Assembly: GCF_017875765.1 (NCBI RefSeq)
Contig: NZ_JAGGNA010000001.1
Coordinates: 395,001-459,000 of the forward strand
Source: Flavobacterium sp. CG_23.5
Lineage (GTDB): Bacteria > Bacteroidota > Bacteroidia > Flavobacteriales > Flavobacteriaceae
DNA: 64,000 nt
Direction: 5' to 3'
The position numbers were made by a program, and so were the translations under genes. Below are positions 45,901 to 54,687 of the stretch, in pieces; the stretch's first letter is position 1; each line of letters opens with the position of its first letter. Below the pieces are notes generated by a model. The model saw only the letters and a list, made by a program, of their open reading frames with translations. It had not been told where the DNA came from and ran no database searches.

Positions 45901-46048
45901 TGGTACGAATCGAGATTTGAGCTGGATCTATCGAAGGAAATTCTCTTACGCCCAAATAGGTATAGCCAATAATACCGAATAATACGATTGCTAAATTAAT
46001 AACAATAGTAAATACGGGTCTTTTTATGCTTAAAGTAGATAAACTCAT
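42953..46048 (-). CDS. RND multidrug efflux pump, HAE1 family
   Basis: 1031 residues, full-length inner-membrane RND transporter. Proton-relay aspartates are in helix IV (ATGLVVDDGIVVTENIF). Two large periplasmic porter loops and 12 membrane helices fit the AcrB/MexB type. FAFGLALILIFLILAAQFESF and GLVTKNGILIVEFANQLREQ are typical second-half blocks. Substrates would be drugs, detergents or similar amphiphiles; specificity cannot be read. It is the middle gene of the adaptor-pump-TolC operon, 71 bases after the adaptor. No TetR or other local regulator is present. Confidence 0.96.
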   Translation of the reverse strand: MSLSTLSIKRPVFTIVINLAIVLFGIIGYTYLGVREFPSIDPAQISIRTNYTGANADIIESQITEPLEKAINSIDGIRNVTSSSAQGSSNITIEFNLDKNLEEAANDVRDKVSQAVRSLPQDIDAPPVVSKADANGDAIISMTVQSDSRDALALSDYAENVIAQRLETIPGVSGVQIWGQKRYAMRLWIDPVKLASYGCTVSEVREALIKQNVELPSGKLTGANTELTVKTVGNLSTSEEFNNIIIRSEGEKIVRLSDIGTASIGAENLETKMTQSGTPLVGVAIVPLPGANYLDISAAFYKEFEKLKKDLPKDIKLNIAIDNTIFVKKSVIEVAETLGISIILVILIIYLFFRDWAIAFRPLIDIPVSLIATFFIMWLFGFSINVLTLLAIVLATGLVVDDGIVVTENIFKKVEEGMSPIEAAIKGSNEIFFAVISISITLAAVFLPVIFLEGFVGRLFREFGVVIGAAVLISAFVSLTLTPMLNAYLMKGGEQKKSKFYIKTEPYFQRLNSGYASALTRFMKRKWLSFPILIACFGLIYLFFNLIQKETAPYDDRSGFVMRMTTPEGSSYEYTDRFMQEISKLVDDSIPGKKVSLVITSPGFGSSSVNSGFIRVSLVEPNERKDSQKEIADKLTKWTKKYPDAKTSVIEQPTIAVNRRGGLPIQYIIQAPNFEKLREKIPVFMDEVGKNQTFAVSDVNLKFNKPEINVTIDREKAESLGISVIDIAQTLQLSLSGQRFGYFMRNGKQYQVIGQFDQKDRSKPLDLTSMFVKNNKGELIQMDNVVTIEEKSNPPQLYHNNRYMSATVSAGLAPGKSISDGIDAMNEIKAKVLDDTFTTDLGGESRDFVESSSNTSFAFGLALILIFLILAAQFESFIDPFIIILTVPMAVAGALFSLWLFDQTWNIFSQIGTIMLIGLVTKNGILIVEFANQLREQGKSKLDAILEASEARLRPILMTSLAISLGALPIAMSLGAASTSRIGMGVVIVGGTIFSLVLTLFVIPAMYLMWSKARKHYPEFDHIEEYEKEVK

Positions 46049-46119
46049 TTTTGTTGAATTATGAGTAATAAGTTATGAATTAAGTTTCCAGTGTAAATTC
46101 TAACCTATAACTTTTAAAA

Positions 46120-47178
46120 TTATTTAATTTTCACTTTGACAGGTGTTTCTTCTTTTAAAGTCATGACTCCACTGGTTAAAACGGTGTCGCCGGCTTTTAA
46201 ACCAGACAGAATTAAAATTGAAGCATCTGTTCTGGTGGCAGTTTCTACCATAACTTCTTTGGCTTGACCATTGGAGGAAATAAAGACTTTTTTTCCGTTT
46301 TGTACAGGAATAATCGCTTCTGTAGGAACTACAATTGCATCCTTAATTATATCCAAAGGCAATTCAACATTAGCAAACGTCCCCGGTAATAATTTACCGC
46401 CTCTGTTTTCCGCGATTGCCCGAACTTGTAATGTTCTGGTTGCCACTTCAACTCCAGGTTCAATAGCATATACTTTAGCCTGATACTTTTCAGTAGTTCC
46501 GGCAACTGTAAAAGTTAAATTAGTGTTGGTTCTTACTTGATTAGCATATTTTTCAGGAATTGAAAAAGTGATTTTCAGTTTGTCTACATTGACCAATTTG
46601 GTAACTAAAATAGCTGGAGTAATATAAGTTCCCGGTGAAATAGAGCGCAATCCTATTTTTCCTGAAAATGGTGCCCTTACGGATGTTTTTGCAATTTGCG
46701 CTTTAATCAACTGGCTTTGTGCTTGCGCCGACTTCAAATCAGCTCTTGCTATATCATATTCTTCTCGGCTGATAGCCTCTTTTTGGAGTAAAAGTTTAGC
46801 TCTTCTTTCATTTTCTGAAGCTAAACCTTCTTTGGTGGCCATCTGTCTTAATTGTGCTTTTAACTCTAAATCGTTTACTTTAAAAAGCACTTGACCTTTA
46901 CTGACATTACTTCCTTCTTGAAAATAAATCCTTTCAACGATACCAGAAACTTCACTTCTAATTTCTACTTGTTCATTTGCTTCAATAGATCCTGAAAGTG
47001 ATAGATTGTTATCAAAAGTTTGAGGTTGTACAATAATTCCATTTACACTCATGGGCTTGCCTTTCCCATCTTTTTCTTTAGAATCTGCATTTTTGGCACT
47101 ATTTGCTGTAATTCGATAAGCAATAAAGCCAATTATTCCGGCCAATATTAAGGTATAAACAAGGTATTTTATTTTCAT
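46120..47178 (-). CDS. RND efflux periplasmic adaptor (membrane fusion protein)
   Basis: 352 residues. An N-terminal membrane anchor (YLVYTLILAGIIGFIAYRI) is followed by a lipoyl-like half motif (VEIRSEVSGIVERIYFQEGSNVSKGQ) and a short helical hairpin. The second lipoyl half is APFSGKIGLRSISPGTYI, then the beta-barrel and membrane-proximal domains. It links the RND pump to the TolC duct. It is first in the operon, and TAAATTTG on the minus strand at 47227-47234 is a good -7 box candidate 49 bases upstream. Confidence 0.94.
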   Translation of the reverse strand: MKIKYLVYTLILAGIIGFIAYRITANSAKNADSKEKDGKGKPMSVNGIIVQPQTFDNNLSLSGSIEANEQVEIRSEVSGIVERIYFQEGSNVSKGQVLFKVNDLELKAQLRQMATKEGLASENERRAKLLLQKEAISREEYDIARADLKSAQAQSQLIKAQIAKTSVRAPFSGKIGLRSISPGTYITPAILVTKLVNVDKLKITFSIPEKYANQVRTNTNLTFTVAGTTEKYQAKVYAIEPGVEVATRTLQVRAIAENRGGKLLPGTFANVELPLDIIKDAIVVPTEAIIPVQNGKKVFISSNGQAKEVMVETATRTDASILILSGLKAGDTVLTSGVMTLKEETPVKVKIK

Positions 47179-47541
47179 ATGATAGGATATAAAGTAGGAT
47201 TAAATTTCATTAATTTTAGTTAAAAACAAATTTAGGATATACAAGTGGAATAAGTGGATTTGTTGATTTTTATTTAACGTTTGTACATACAAATATTAAT
47301 ATTAAAAAAATATAGTATTTATAAATCAAAAAAAATATCCACAATACAGTTCTAATAAGACTGCTAAAAAAGGAAATGGTTTAACCGGTAATTGATTTTT
47401 TTTTTTTGAGAATTAATTGCAAGGATAGGAATTAATGAAAGTTTTGAAACACATTATTAATAAAAGGTTACATAAGTTTCCATTAAATGTTTAATTGAAC
47501 TTAAATTTCTTATATGGTTTAAAAAAAATAGGTTATGCAGC
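47179..47541. other. Non-coding gap of 363 bases between the efflux operon and recG
   Basis: It is very AT-rich with no open frame of note. It holds the putative minus-strand -7 box of the efflux operon (47227-47234) and a poly-T tract near 47398-47407, and forms the 3' side of recG. I see no clear operator palindrome, terminator hairpin or repeat in it. Confidence 0.6.
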
Positions 47542-49647
47542 TTAACTAATGTAGTTCCAAATATTCTTCTTCTTTGTCATTTCTATAAAAACAGTTCTAA
47601 GGGTAGCATGTTCCGGTTTTTGCATGCCCGCGTCTTCCTTCAGTAATTTCAATGCGTAATTTCTGGCTAATGCCAAAGTATCTCTGTCTCTTACTAAATC
47701 GGCAATTTGAAGGTTGAGTATGCCACTTTGTTGCGTTCCCATTAAGTCGCCCGGACCACGAAGTTTTAAATCTACTTCAGCAATTTCGAAACCATCGTTC
47801 GTTTGCACCATCGTTTCCATTCGGGTTTTACTGTCGGAACTCAATTTATGGCTCGTCATCAGGATGCAATAACTTTGTTCGGCACCACGTCCCACGCGAC
47901 CTCGAAGCTGATGCAGTTGCGACAATCCAAAACGCTCCGCACTTTCAATGATCATTACACTGGCGTTAGGAACATTCACACCGACTTCAATCACGGTTGT
48001 GGCGACCATAATATTGGTTTTTCCTTCCGAAAAGCGTTTCATTTCGGCATCTTTATCTACTGGTTTCATCTTTCCGTGCAAGATAGAAATGGAATACTGC
48101 GGCAACGGAAAATCTCTGGAAATACTTTCGTAACCATCCATTAAATCCTTGAAATCCATTTTCTCCGATTCTTGAATCAATGGATACACAATATAAATTT
48201 GTCGTCCCAAAGCGATTTCATCCCGCAGGAATTTCCAAACTTTCAATCGGTTGCTGTCAAATCGATGTACGGTTTGAATGGGTTTTCGTCCTGGCGGTAA
48301 TTCATCGATCACAGAAATATCCAAATCACCATACAAACTCATCGCCAAAGTTCGCGGAATAGGAGTGGCCGTCATCACCAAAACATGAGGCGGAATCGTA
48401 TTTTTTTTCCACAATTTAGAGCGTTGTTCTACTCCAAAACGGTGTTGTTCATCAATCACGGCCAATCCTAAATTCTTGAATTTAACTTTATCTTCTAATA
48501 AAGCATGAGTTCCGATAAGGATATGTAACGTTCCGTTTTCCAGTTCTTCATGAATTATTTTTCTAGCTGCCGTTTTACTGGAGCCAGTTAGGATTTTAAT
48601 ATTTATATTTAAACTTTCTGCCAATTCGGATAAACCAATAAAATGTTGGTTTGCTAAGATTTCCGTGGGCGCCATCAAGCAAGCCTGAAAGCCATTGTCT
48701 AATGCCAAAAGCATGCTCATGAAAGCCACAATTGTTTTTCCGGAACCTACGTCGCCTTGCAGCAATCGATTCATCTGGGCGTTGCTACCCATATCGGTAC
48801 GAATCTCTTTGATAACTCTTTTTTGAGCATTTGTCAGTTGAAAAGGCAAATGATTCAGATAGAAATCATTGAAATATTCGCCCACTTTATCAAATGGATG
48901 TCCTTTTATTTTATGTTTCCTGATGAGATTTTTCGTGATTAATTGCAACTGGATAAAGAACAATTCTTCGAATATTAGTCGGAATTTGGCTTTCGCCAAA
49001 ACTTCAGCGCTTTTAGGAAAATGAATATTGAATAAAGCAGCTTTTTTAGGAATCAGTTTTAGTTCTGCAATCAGATAATCAGGCAAAGTTTCCGTAAATA
49101 ATGCTTGTGTTTCCAAAAACAATTGTTGCATCAGCTTATTAATCAATCGATTCGAAATCCCGCGATTCGTCAAAGTTTCAGTCGAAGGATAAACGGGTTG
49201 CATCGCAGAACGCAAACTTTGTTCGTGCTCGCTCATTAACTCAATTTCGGGATGCGCCATATTGAAGGCATTTCCAAAAGATGTGCATTTTCCGAAAATC
49301 ACACACATTTCATTCAGCTTTAAACTCTCCCGAATCCATTTGTGACCTTGAAACCAAACGAGTTCCATTTGTCCCGTATCATCCACAAAAGTCGCTACCA
49401 ATCGTTTTTGATTTCTACCAAATTCAACGGTTTTGATGGTGATAATTTTACCGATAATCTGAACTTCGGCAATGTTGTTTTGCAGTTCGTTAATCTTGTA
49501 ATACCGCGTCCTGTCAATGTATCTGTTCGGGAAAAAATTAACCAAATCCACGTACTTATAAATTCCCAATTCCTTACGTAGCAATTCGCCCCGATTGGGA
49601 CCAACGCCTTTTAAGTATTCTATTGGAGTGAGTAGGAGGTTTTGCAT
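47542..49647 (-). CDS. recG: ATP-dependent DNA helicase RecG
   Basis: 701 residues, full length. An N-terminal wedge/OB domain (LTPIEYLKGVGPNRGELLRK opening, typical of RecG) precedes the SF2 helicase core. Walker A is GDVGSGKTIVA, motif II is DEQHRFG, motif III is TATPIPRTL, and motif VI is QLRGRVGRG. It remodels stalled replication forks and branch-migrates Holliday junctions. It stands alone on the minus strand, with repeat-like sequence just upstream of its start. Confidence 0.97.
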   Translation of the reverse strand: MQNLLLTPIEYLKGVGPNRGELLRKELGIYKYVDLVNFFPNRYIDRTRYYKINELQNNIAEVQIIGKIITIKTVEFGRNQKRLVATFVDDTGQMELVWFQGHKWIRESLKLNEMCVIFGKCTSFGNAFNMAHPEIELMSEHEQSLRSAMQPVYPSTETLTNRGISNRLINKLMQQLFLETQALFTETLPDYLIAELKLIPKKAALFNIHFPKSAEVLAKAKFRLIFEELFFIQLQLITKNLIRKHKIKGHPFDKVGEYFNDFYLNHLPFQLTNAQKRVIKEIRTDMGSNAQMNRLLQGDVGSGKTIVAFMSMLLALDNGFQACLMAPTEILANQHFIGLSELAESLNINIKILTGSSKTAARKIIHEELENGTLHILIGTHALLEDKVKFKNLGLAVIDEQHRFGVEQRSKLWKKNTIPPHVLVMTATPIPRTLAMSLYGDLDISVIDELPPGRKPIQTVHRFDSNRLKVWKFLRDEIALGRQIYIVYPLIQESEKMDFKDLMDGYESISRDFPLPQYSISILHGKMKPVDKDAEMKRFSEGKTNIMVATTVIEVGVNVPNASVMIIESAERFGLSQLHQLRGRVGRGAEQSYCILMTSHKLSSDSKTRMETMVQTNDGFEIAEVDLKLRGPGDLMGTQQSGILNLQIADLVRDRDTLALARNYALKLLKEDAGMQKPEHATLRTVFIEMTKKKNIWNYIS

Positions 49648-49660
49648 TTAAATTTTTTAG

Positions 49661-49714
49661 ACACGGATAAAACGGATTTGACAAAGCAAAAACGCAGATT
49701 GAAACGGATTTTTA
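49661..49714. repeat. Degenerate repeat segment upstream of recG
   Basis: It contains ACACGGATAAAACGGATTTG followed 13 bases later by CGCAGATTGAAACGGATTTT, an internal imperfect repeat of ACGGATTT. It shares CGCAGATTGAA with the segment at 42921-42945. It is probably a remnant of a dispersed intergenic repeat. Confidence 0.45.
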
Positions 49715-49766
49715 ATTTGATGGAGCGAAGATAGTTTTTTGTTTGGAAATTTGGAAATGGGAAGGC

Positions 49767-49798
49767 TTGGAAATGGAGTAGGAAAATATGTATATTTG
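49767..49798 (+). promoter_or_regulatory. Candidate promoter of the HARE-HTH gene
   Basis: TTG (49767-49769), a 21-base spacer and TATATTTG (49791-49798) match the Bacteroidota promoter consensus. The start codon follows about 100 bases later. Confidence 0.6.
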
Positions 49799-49900
49799 AA
49801 TAATTAAATATTTAAGTTTATTTAAAATTAAATAATATTTTTTTAATCAGGTAAAATATTAAATCCAAGGGAATTCGTATTATTCCAAAAAAAATAAAAA

Positions 49901-50872
49901 ATGACTATAAAAGAAGCAATTTTAAAAAGTTTAGATGAAATCGGTAAATTAACAAACTACAATGAAGTTACTAATCATATCATATCAAAAAAATTATATG
50001 ACTTTAAAATAGCAAAAACATCAACTGCAACTGTTTCAGCTTTATTAGGAGATTTTATACGACTGGGTGACACAAGAGTAAAAAGAATAAAGGACTCCGG
50101 TTCGTATTTTTACTATTTAACTAAAAATGAAGAAAATATTGGCCTCGACCTTCTAATTGAAAACATTGACACCGAAAAGAAGAAGATGAAAGGAATTGTC
50201 AAATCTAATTCATACGAAGAAAGAAATTTACATAAACTCTTAAGCAGTTATTTAAAAAATACGGACATATATTCAAAAACTATTTTTCATGAACAATCTA
50301 ATGGGAAAGATAGTAACCAAATTTGGACACATCCTGATATGGTTGGAATAAAGTTTCTTAATTTGCAAACCAAAGTAAGTCAAAATTTTTTGAAATCAAT
50401 AAATCGAATTGATACTTTTAAATTAAGTTCTTATGAAATTAAAAAAGAGATAAATAACGATAGTGAATTAAAAAAAGCATTTTTTCAAGCAGTTTCAAAT
50501 TCAAGTTGGGCTAATTATGGATATTTAGTTGCATTCGAGTTTAGTGATAGTTTAACTGAAGAAATGTCAAGACTTAATCAATCATTTGGTATTGGTATTA
50601 TCGAACTTAATGCAAATCCATATCAAAGCAAAATATTATATACTGCAAAATATCGGGATTTAGATTTTAAGACAATCGATAAACTTTGTAAAATCAATAA
50701 AGAATTTGAAAAGTACATAGAACAGACTGAAAAATTAATGACAGCAGAAGAGAGATATTATAAATCCACAGAAAAAGAATTAGATGATTTTTGTGATGAC
50801 TATTTTGAAAATGATAGTGATGTTGAAAAATATTGCAAGGAAAACTATATACCGACAGAACTTGATGTATAA
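49901..50872 (+). CDS. HARE-HTH plus PD-(D/E)XK-like protein (COG2958/HrgA-like)
   Basis: 323 residues. The N-terminal ~75 residues look like a HARE-HTH winged helix (MTIKEAILKSLDEIGKLTNY ... SGSYFYYLTK). The middle has a restriction-nuclease-like arrangement: THPDMVGIKF (D146), SSYEIKKEI (E179, K181), and the conserved block FFQAVSNSSWANYGYLVAFEF. I recognise this block from COG2958, which includes Helicobacter HrgA. The C-terminus is acidic. No methyltransferase or other restriction gene is adjacent. DNA binding plus a nuclease fold is inferred from motifs; whether it cuts DNA, and which DNA, is unknown. It has its own promoter and looks like an accessory gene. Confidence 0.75.
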   Translation: MTIKEAILKSLDEIGKLTNYNEVTNHIISKKLYDFKIAKTSTATVSALLGDFIRLGDTRVKRIKDSGSYFYYLTKNEENIGLDLLIENIDTEKKKMKGIVKSNSYEERNLHKLLSSYLKNTDIYSKTIFHEQSNGKDSNQIWTHPDMVGIKFLNLQTKVSQNFLKSINRIDTFKLSSYEIKKEINNDSELKKAFFQAVSNSSWANYGYLVAFEFSDSLTEEMSRLNQSFGIGIIELNANPYQSKILYTAKYRDLDFKTIDKLCKINKEFEKYIEQTEKLMTAEERYYKSTEKELDDFCDDYFENDSDVEKYCKENYIPTELDV

Positions 50873-50964
50873 AATATAATTTTATATGATTTTGTAAATT
50901 GATTAGGCAGTTAATCTATATCTCCGTCAAACACAATACCTTCGCAAAATAAAATACCTTAAAA

Positions 50965-51510
50965 ATGACAACTCATCTCGCATTACTTCGTGGCATCAAC
51001 GTTTCCGGTCATAGTATGATAAAAATGGAAGCGCTAAAAACGACCTTAGAAGCCATTGGTTTTCAAAATGTGCAAACGTATATTCAATCCGGGAATGTTT
51101 TTGTGGATACCGAAGAAGAAAATGCTGCGGCTGTTGGTTTCAAAATCAAGCAGGAAATTTTCAAGGCTTTTGGTCATGAAGTGCCTGTTGTGGTTATTAG
51201 TTCTGCGGATTTAGAAGCCTGCTTCAAGAACAATCCTTTTTTGAAGGAAAAAGATATCGATACTAAGAAGTTTTATGTAGCGTTTATTTCGACCACGTTG
51301 CAAAGTACCAGTATGAATGATTTAAGAATTAGTCAATTCAAACCGGATGAAGCGAGTATTGACGGCAGCAGAATTTTTATTAAATATGCTGTTGGAGCTG
51401 GAAAAACCCGATTTGATCAAAAATACATCGAGAAAAAACTAAATGTAACCGCAACAATCCGCAATTGGAATACAGTAACGCAGTTGCTGAAAATGTACGA
51501 AGAAAGGTAG
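50965..51510 (+). CDS. DUF1697 domain-containing protein
   Basis: 181 residues, matching DUF1697 over its whole length. The opening LALLRGINVSGHSMIKMEAL and the block YIQSGNVFVDTEE are diagnostic, and the ending NWNTVTQLLKMYEE is typical. The fold is known from structural genomics, but no biochemical function is established to my knowledge. It is cytoplasmic and stands alone; a weak terminator follows. Confidence 0.92.
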   Translation: MTTHLALLRGINVSGHSMIKMEALKTTLEAIGFQNVQTYIQSGNVFVDTEEENAAAVGFKIKQEIFKAFGHEVPVVVISSADLEACFKNNPFLKEKDIDTKKFYVAFISTTLQSTSMNDLRISQFKPDEASIDGSRIFIKYAVGAGKTRFDQKYIEKKLNVTATIRNWNTVTQLLKMYEER

Positions 51511-51543
51511 TGAGATAGATGTTTTCAGTATGTTTCAACCGCA

Positions 51544-51597
51544 AATTCGCTAATTATAATTGTTGTAATTCATTTAAAATTGGCGAATTATCGCTTT
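51544..51597 (+). terminator. Probable terminator after the DUF1697 gene
   Basis: A 12-base stem with one T-G pair (51544-51555 with 51578-51589; AATTCGCTAATT) has a 22-base loop and is followed by ATCGC and 7 T. Confidence 0.6.
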
Positions 51598-51717
51598 TTT
51601 TAGCAAAAAAAAAGAGTTTTCAGGATCTTATTTTTTTATATTTATATTAAAAAAATAGCATTTTACGTAACCTTTTGCAGCAAGTAGTATCTAAATAATA
51701 TCTGTAAAATCTGACAC

Positions 51718-52140
51718 ATGAAAAACCTAATAGCTCTCATTGCTTTCCTGACTGTTTTTAGTTCCTGTTCAAAAGAGATTGTAGTAATAGATAACAGTGG
51801 TTATTTTGGAAAGTGGACTTTGGTTAAAATGTCTGGTTCTAAACCTAATTCAGAAACAACAGGCACAGCAATGGAATGGCAAGAATTTTATTTGTTGAAT
51901 ACTAACGGAACATTTACTAAATCCAGAGCAATAAATGGGGTTAAAACAACCATTTCTGGAATTTACACCACTACTAATCATTCGGACGGAATTTATTTTG
52001 AATTAACATATCCCAATGATAGCGAAATTATAGGAAGCTGTTACGGAAATCTTAAAGAGGAACTTTATTCAACTGCGACCAATACCTTGTCAAGTACTTG
52101 GAAAAATTGCGATGGTCCCGGTTTAGAATACAAAAAGTAG
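51718..52140 (+). CDS. Small lipoprotein, lipocalin-like
   Basis: 140 residues. The signal MKNLIALIAFLTVFSSC ends in a lipobox with C17. The mature part (GYFGKWTLVKMSG ... FYLLNTNGTFTKS ... GIYTTT) has the rhythm of lipocalin-like/DUF4923-type beta barrels common in Bacteroidota, often seen with a W near the start and GTF in the middle. Function is unknown. It is monocistronic, between DUF1697 and the aminopeptidase P gene. Confidence 0.75.
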   Translation: MKNLIALIAFLTVFSSCSKEIVVIDNSGYFGKWTLVKMSGSKPNSETTGTAMEWQEFYLLNTNGTFTKSRAINGVKTTISGIYTTTNHSDGIYFELTYPNDSEIIGSCYGNLKEELYSTATNTLSSTWKNCDGPGLEYKK

Positions 52141-52294
52141 ATTCGAAGTATTTACAATATATTTATTTAGCGATTCCAAAACACAAACAATGCTCCAACG
52201 AAAAAGTTTGACATTAAATACAAAATTATTTATATTTACTCTTAATTCTTAATGAGTGTCTTTGTCTTTAGTCTTTAACCTAACCAATATATAA

Positions 52295-53776
52295 ATGAAT
52301 TTCAAATATTCTTTTATCCTTACTGTGCTTTTTGTTTGTGCCGCTATAGCGCAAAACGGAAACCCAAATGATTACTTGTCAGCTCAATTCCATAAAGAGC
52401 GAAGAGAAGCTTTGCGTGCTAAAATGCCTCAGAATAGTGTTGCGGTATTTTTTGGAAACCCCATTCGAAACCGCGCCAATGATGTGGATTTTATCTATCA
52501 CCAAGATCCTGATTTTTATTATTTAACGGGGTATAAAGAACCCAATTGTGTATTAGTTGTTTTTTCGAATAATCAAACGAAAGACGGAAAAACTTATAAT
52601 GAAATGCTGTATGTTCAGGAAAAAAATCCAAAAGCGGAGCAATGGACAGGAGTGCGTTTGGGAACTGAAGGCGCTAAAAAAGAGTTAGGGTTTGACAATG
52701 CTTTAAATGGTGCAGCATTTCTGAATTCTGGAATTGACTTTAGGAGTTTTAACAATGTGCTCTTTAAAGAATTTGAAGGGGATAACAGAAATTCAAAACG
52801 AGAAAAAGCGGATCTATACAAATTAATTGAAGCTTTTAAAACTCAAATAGGTTATGATGTTAAAACAGGAAAACAAGTAGATTCTAATTTGCAAAATGAA
52901 ATTAATCTTAAAAAAAGTATCACTCCAAAAAAAGCGATTACAGATACCAAATCGATTACAACATACATGGCGAGTTTGCGTGAGAAAAAATCCAAAGAAG
53001 AAATGGTTTTGCTTACCAAAGCGGTTCGAATTTCGGCAATGGGGCAACGCGAAATTATGAAAGCGATGCATCCCGGAATGTCTGAAACTGAAATTCAAGG
53101 TGTACATGAGTTTGTGTATAAAAAGTACGGAAGTGAGTTTGAAGGCTATCCGTCAATCGTAGGAGCCGGTAATAATGGCTGCGCATTGCATTATATTGAG
53201 AACAGCAAAATGAAAGTTGAAAATGACTTGGTTCTAATGGATTTAGGTGCTGAATATCATGGTTATACTGCTGATGTAACTCGAACTATTCCTGCCAACG
53301 GGAAATTTTCAACAGAGCAAAAACTAATTTATGATATGGTTTATGATGCTCAAGAAGCGGGAATTGCTACAGCAAAAATAAGAAATAGCTTTAGTGCTCC
53401 AGATGCGGCTGCCCGAAAGGTAATCAGTGATGGTTTAATGAAATTAGGAATTATTAAAACAGCAGATGAATCACGAAAATATTTTCCGCATGGGACTTCA
53501 CATCATATCGGGTTAGACGTTCATGATCCAGGATTATATAATAATTTTGAAGAAAATATGGTGCTCACCGTAGAACCTGGAATTTACATCCCTAAAGGAA
53601 GTGATTGTGATAAAAAATGGTGGGGAATTGCCGTGCGAATCGAAGATGATATTTTGATTACTTCTAATGGTCCAGTAAATTTATCTGGGGAAGCACCTAG
53701 AAAATCAAATGAAATTGAAGCACTTATGAAAGAAAAAAGTGTTTTTGATGGTTTTACTTTACCAAGTTTAGATTAG
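52295..53776 (+). CDS. Xaa-Pro aminopeptidase (aminopeptidase P), exported
   Basis: 493 residues. The signal peptide (FILTVLFVCAAIAQ) makes it exported, unlike E. coli PepP. An AMP_N domain (about 35-190) precedes the creatinase-fold M24B domain. Metal ligands can be placed at D316 and D327 (DLGAEYHGYTAD), H403 (GTSHHIGLDVHD), E427 (TVEPGIYIP) and E450 (RIEDDILI). It removes N-terminal residues that precede proline. A peptide-use role in the periplasm is likely, together with the M1 aminopeptidase encoded nearby at 54688. Confidence 0.94.
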   Translation: MNFKYSFILTVLFVCAAIAQNGNPNDYLSAQFHKERREALRAKMPQNSVAVFFGNPIRNRANDVDFIYHQDPDFYYLTGYKEPNCVLVVFSNNQTKDGKTYNEMLYVQEKNPKAEQWTGVRLGTEGAKKELGFDNALNGAAFLNSGIDFRSFNNVLFKEFEGDNRNSKREKADLYKLIEAFKTQIGYDVKTGKQVDSNLQNEINLKKSITPKKAITDTKSITTYMASLREKKSKEEMVLLTKAVRISAMGQREIMKAMHPGMSETEIQGVHEFVYKKYGSEFEGYPSIVGAGNNGCALHYIENSKMKVENDLVLMDLGAEYHGYTADVTRTIPANGKFSTEQKLIYDMVYDAQEAGIATAKIRNSFSAPDAAARKVISDGLMKLGIIKTADESRKYFPHGTSHHIGLDVHDPGLYNNFEENMVLTVEPGIYIPKGSDCDKKWWGIAVRIEDDILITSNGPVNLSGEAPRKSNEIEALMKEKSVFDGFTLPSLD

Positions 53777-53803
53777 CTTATTCTTTCAGATTCAATAAAA
53801 AAT

Positions 53804-53842
53804 AAAACTCCGTTGTCTTTTCTGATTTCGGAGTTTTTTATT
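53804..53842. terminator. Bidirectional terminator between aminopeptidase P and the Dph6-like gene
   Basis: A 9-base perfect stem (53804-53812 with 53829-53837; AAAACTCCG) lies in the 71-base convergent gap. A and T runs flank both sides. Confidence 0.82.
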
Positions 53843-53847
53843 TAAAA

Positions 53848-54585
53848 TTATTTAGCAACTAAATCACAGTACCAGAATCCAAAATCAAAAGCACCGGAAG
53901 CACTTGTGTCGCAAGCGGTATTTGAGGATTCTTTTTCTTTAGGTTTTTCGTATTTTCTATAAACGATTTCTCCTATTTCAAAATCAATCGGTTTAGAGAA
54001 AATTGGCCCATCAAAAGTGAAGGTGTGGAACTCTCCATTTTCGCCACAAACATCCACATTTTCTGGTAAATCGTTAATGAAATCCTGATCGATGACGCGA
54101 CCCACAAAGCTTTTGTCGAGAAACCGCTCGTTTACACAAACCACAATCGTTTTAAATCCTAAACTTATAAATTCTTGAATCAAATCCAACGTTGGGATTT
54201 TCCAAAGCGGGAAAACACCTTCGAAACCTATCTCGCCTAATTTTTCCTCCCGGTATTTACGTAAATCTTCCAGAAATATATCTCCAAAAATAGAATGTGT
54301 AACACCTTGGTTTTTTAGTTTTGCCAATGTTGCTGTCATGACCTTTTCATAGACTTCCATCGTGGGCATTTCGGGAATTTGCATGATTTCAAGTGGCAAT
54401 CCAATACTGTTGGCTTGTTGTTCTAACAATTCTACCCGAACTCCGTGCATGGAAATGCGCTGGAATTGTTGGTTCACACTCGTAAGCAAACAGGTAATTT
54501 CAAATTCGGGATTTTGTAATATTTTGTATAACGCTAGAGCAGAATCTTTTCCGCTGCTCCAATTAAATAGGGCTTTCGTTTTCAA
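53848..54585 (-). CDS. Dph6-related ATP pyrophosphatase
   Basis: 245 residues of the adenine-nucleotide alpha hydrolase (PP-loop) family. The ATP motif is WSSGKDSALALYKIL at residues 9-23. Later blocks (HSIFGDIFLEDLRKYRE and ENGEFHTFTFDGPIF) match the Dph6 (diphthine-ammonia ligase) family. Bacteria lack diphthamide, so the true role differs; amidation of some other substrate is possible. It is a single gene, convergent with aminopeptidase P and divergent from the M1 peptidase. Confidence 0.9.
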   Translation of the reverse strand: MKTKALFNWSSGKDSALALYKILQNPEFEITCLLTSVNQQFQRISMHGVRVELLEQQANSIGLPLEIMQIPEMPTMEVYEKVMTATLAKLKNQGVTHSIFGDIFLEDLRKYREEKLGEIGFEGVFPLWKIPTLDLIQEFISLGFKTIVVCVNERFLDKSFVGRVIDQDFINDLPENVDVCGENGEFHTFTFDGPIFSKPIDFEIGEIVYRKYEKPKEKESSNTACDTSASGAFDFGFWYCDLVAK

Positions 54586-54687
54586 TGGGAATTTATTGGA
54601 TTTTATTTCAAAGTAAACTTACAAATTTCCGCCGATTAGTTGCGCAAATGATTGTAACTTTGAATTTTTCGTTTAAAATATTCATAC

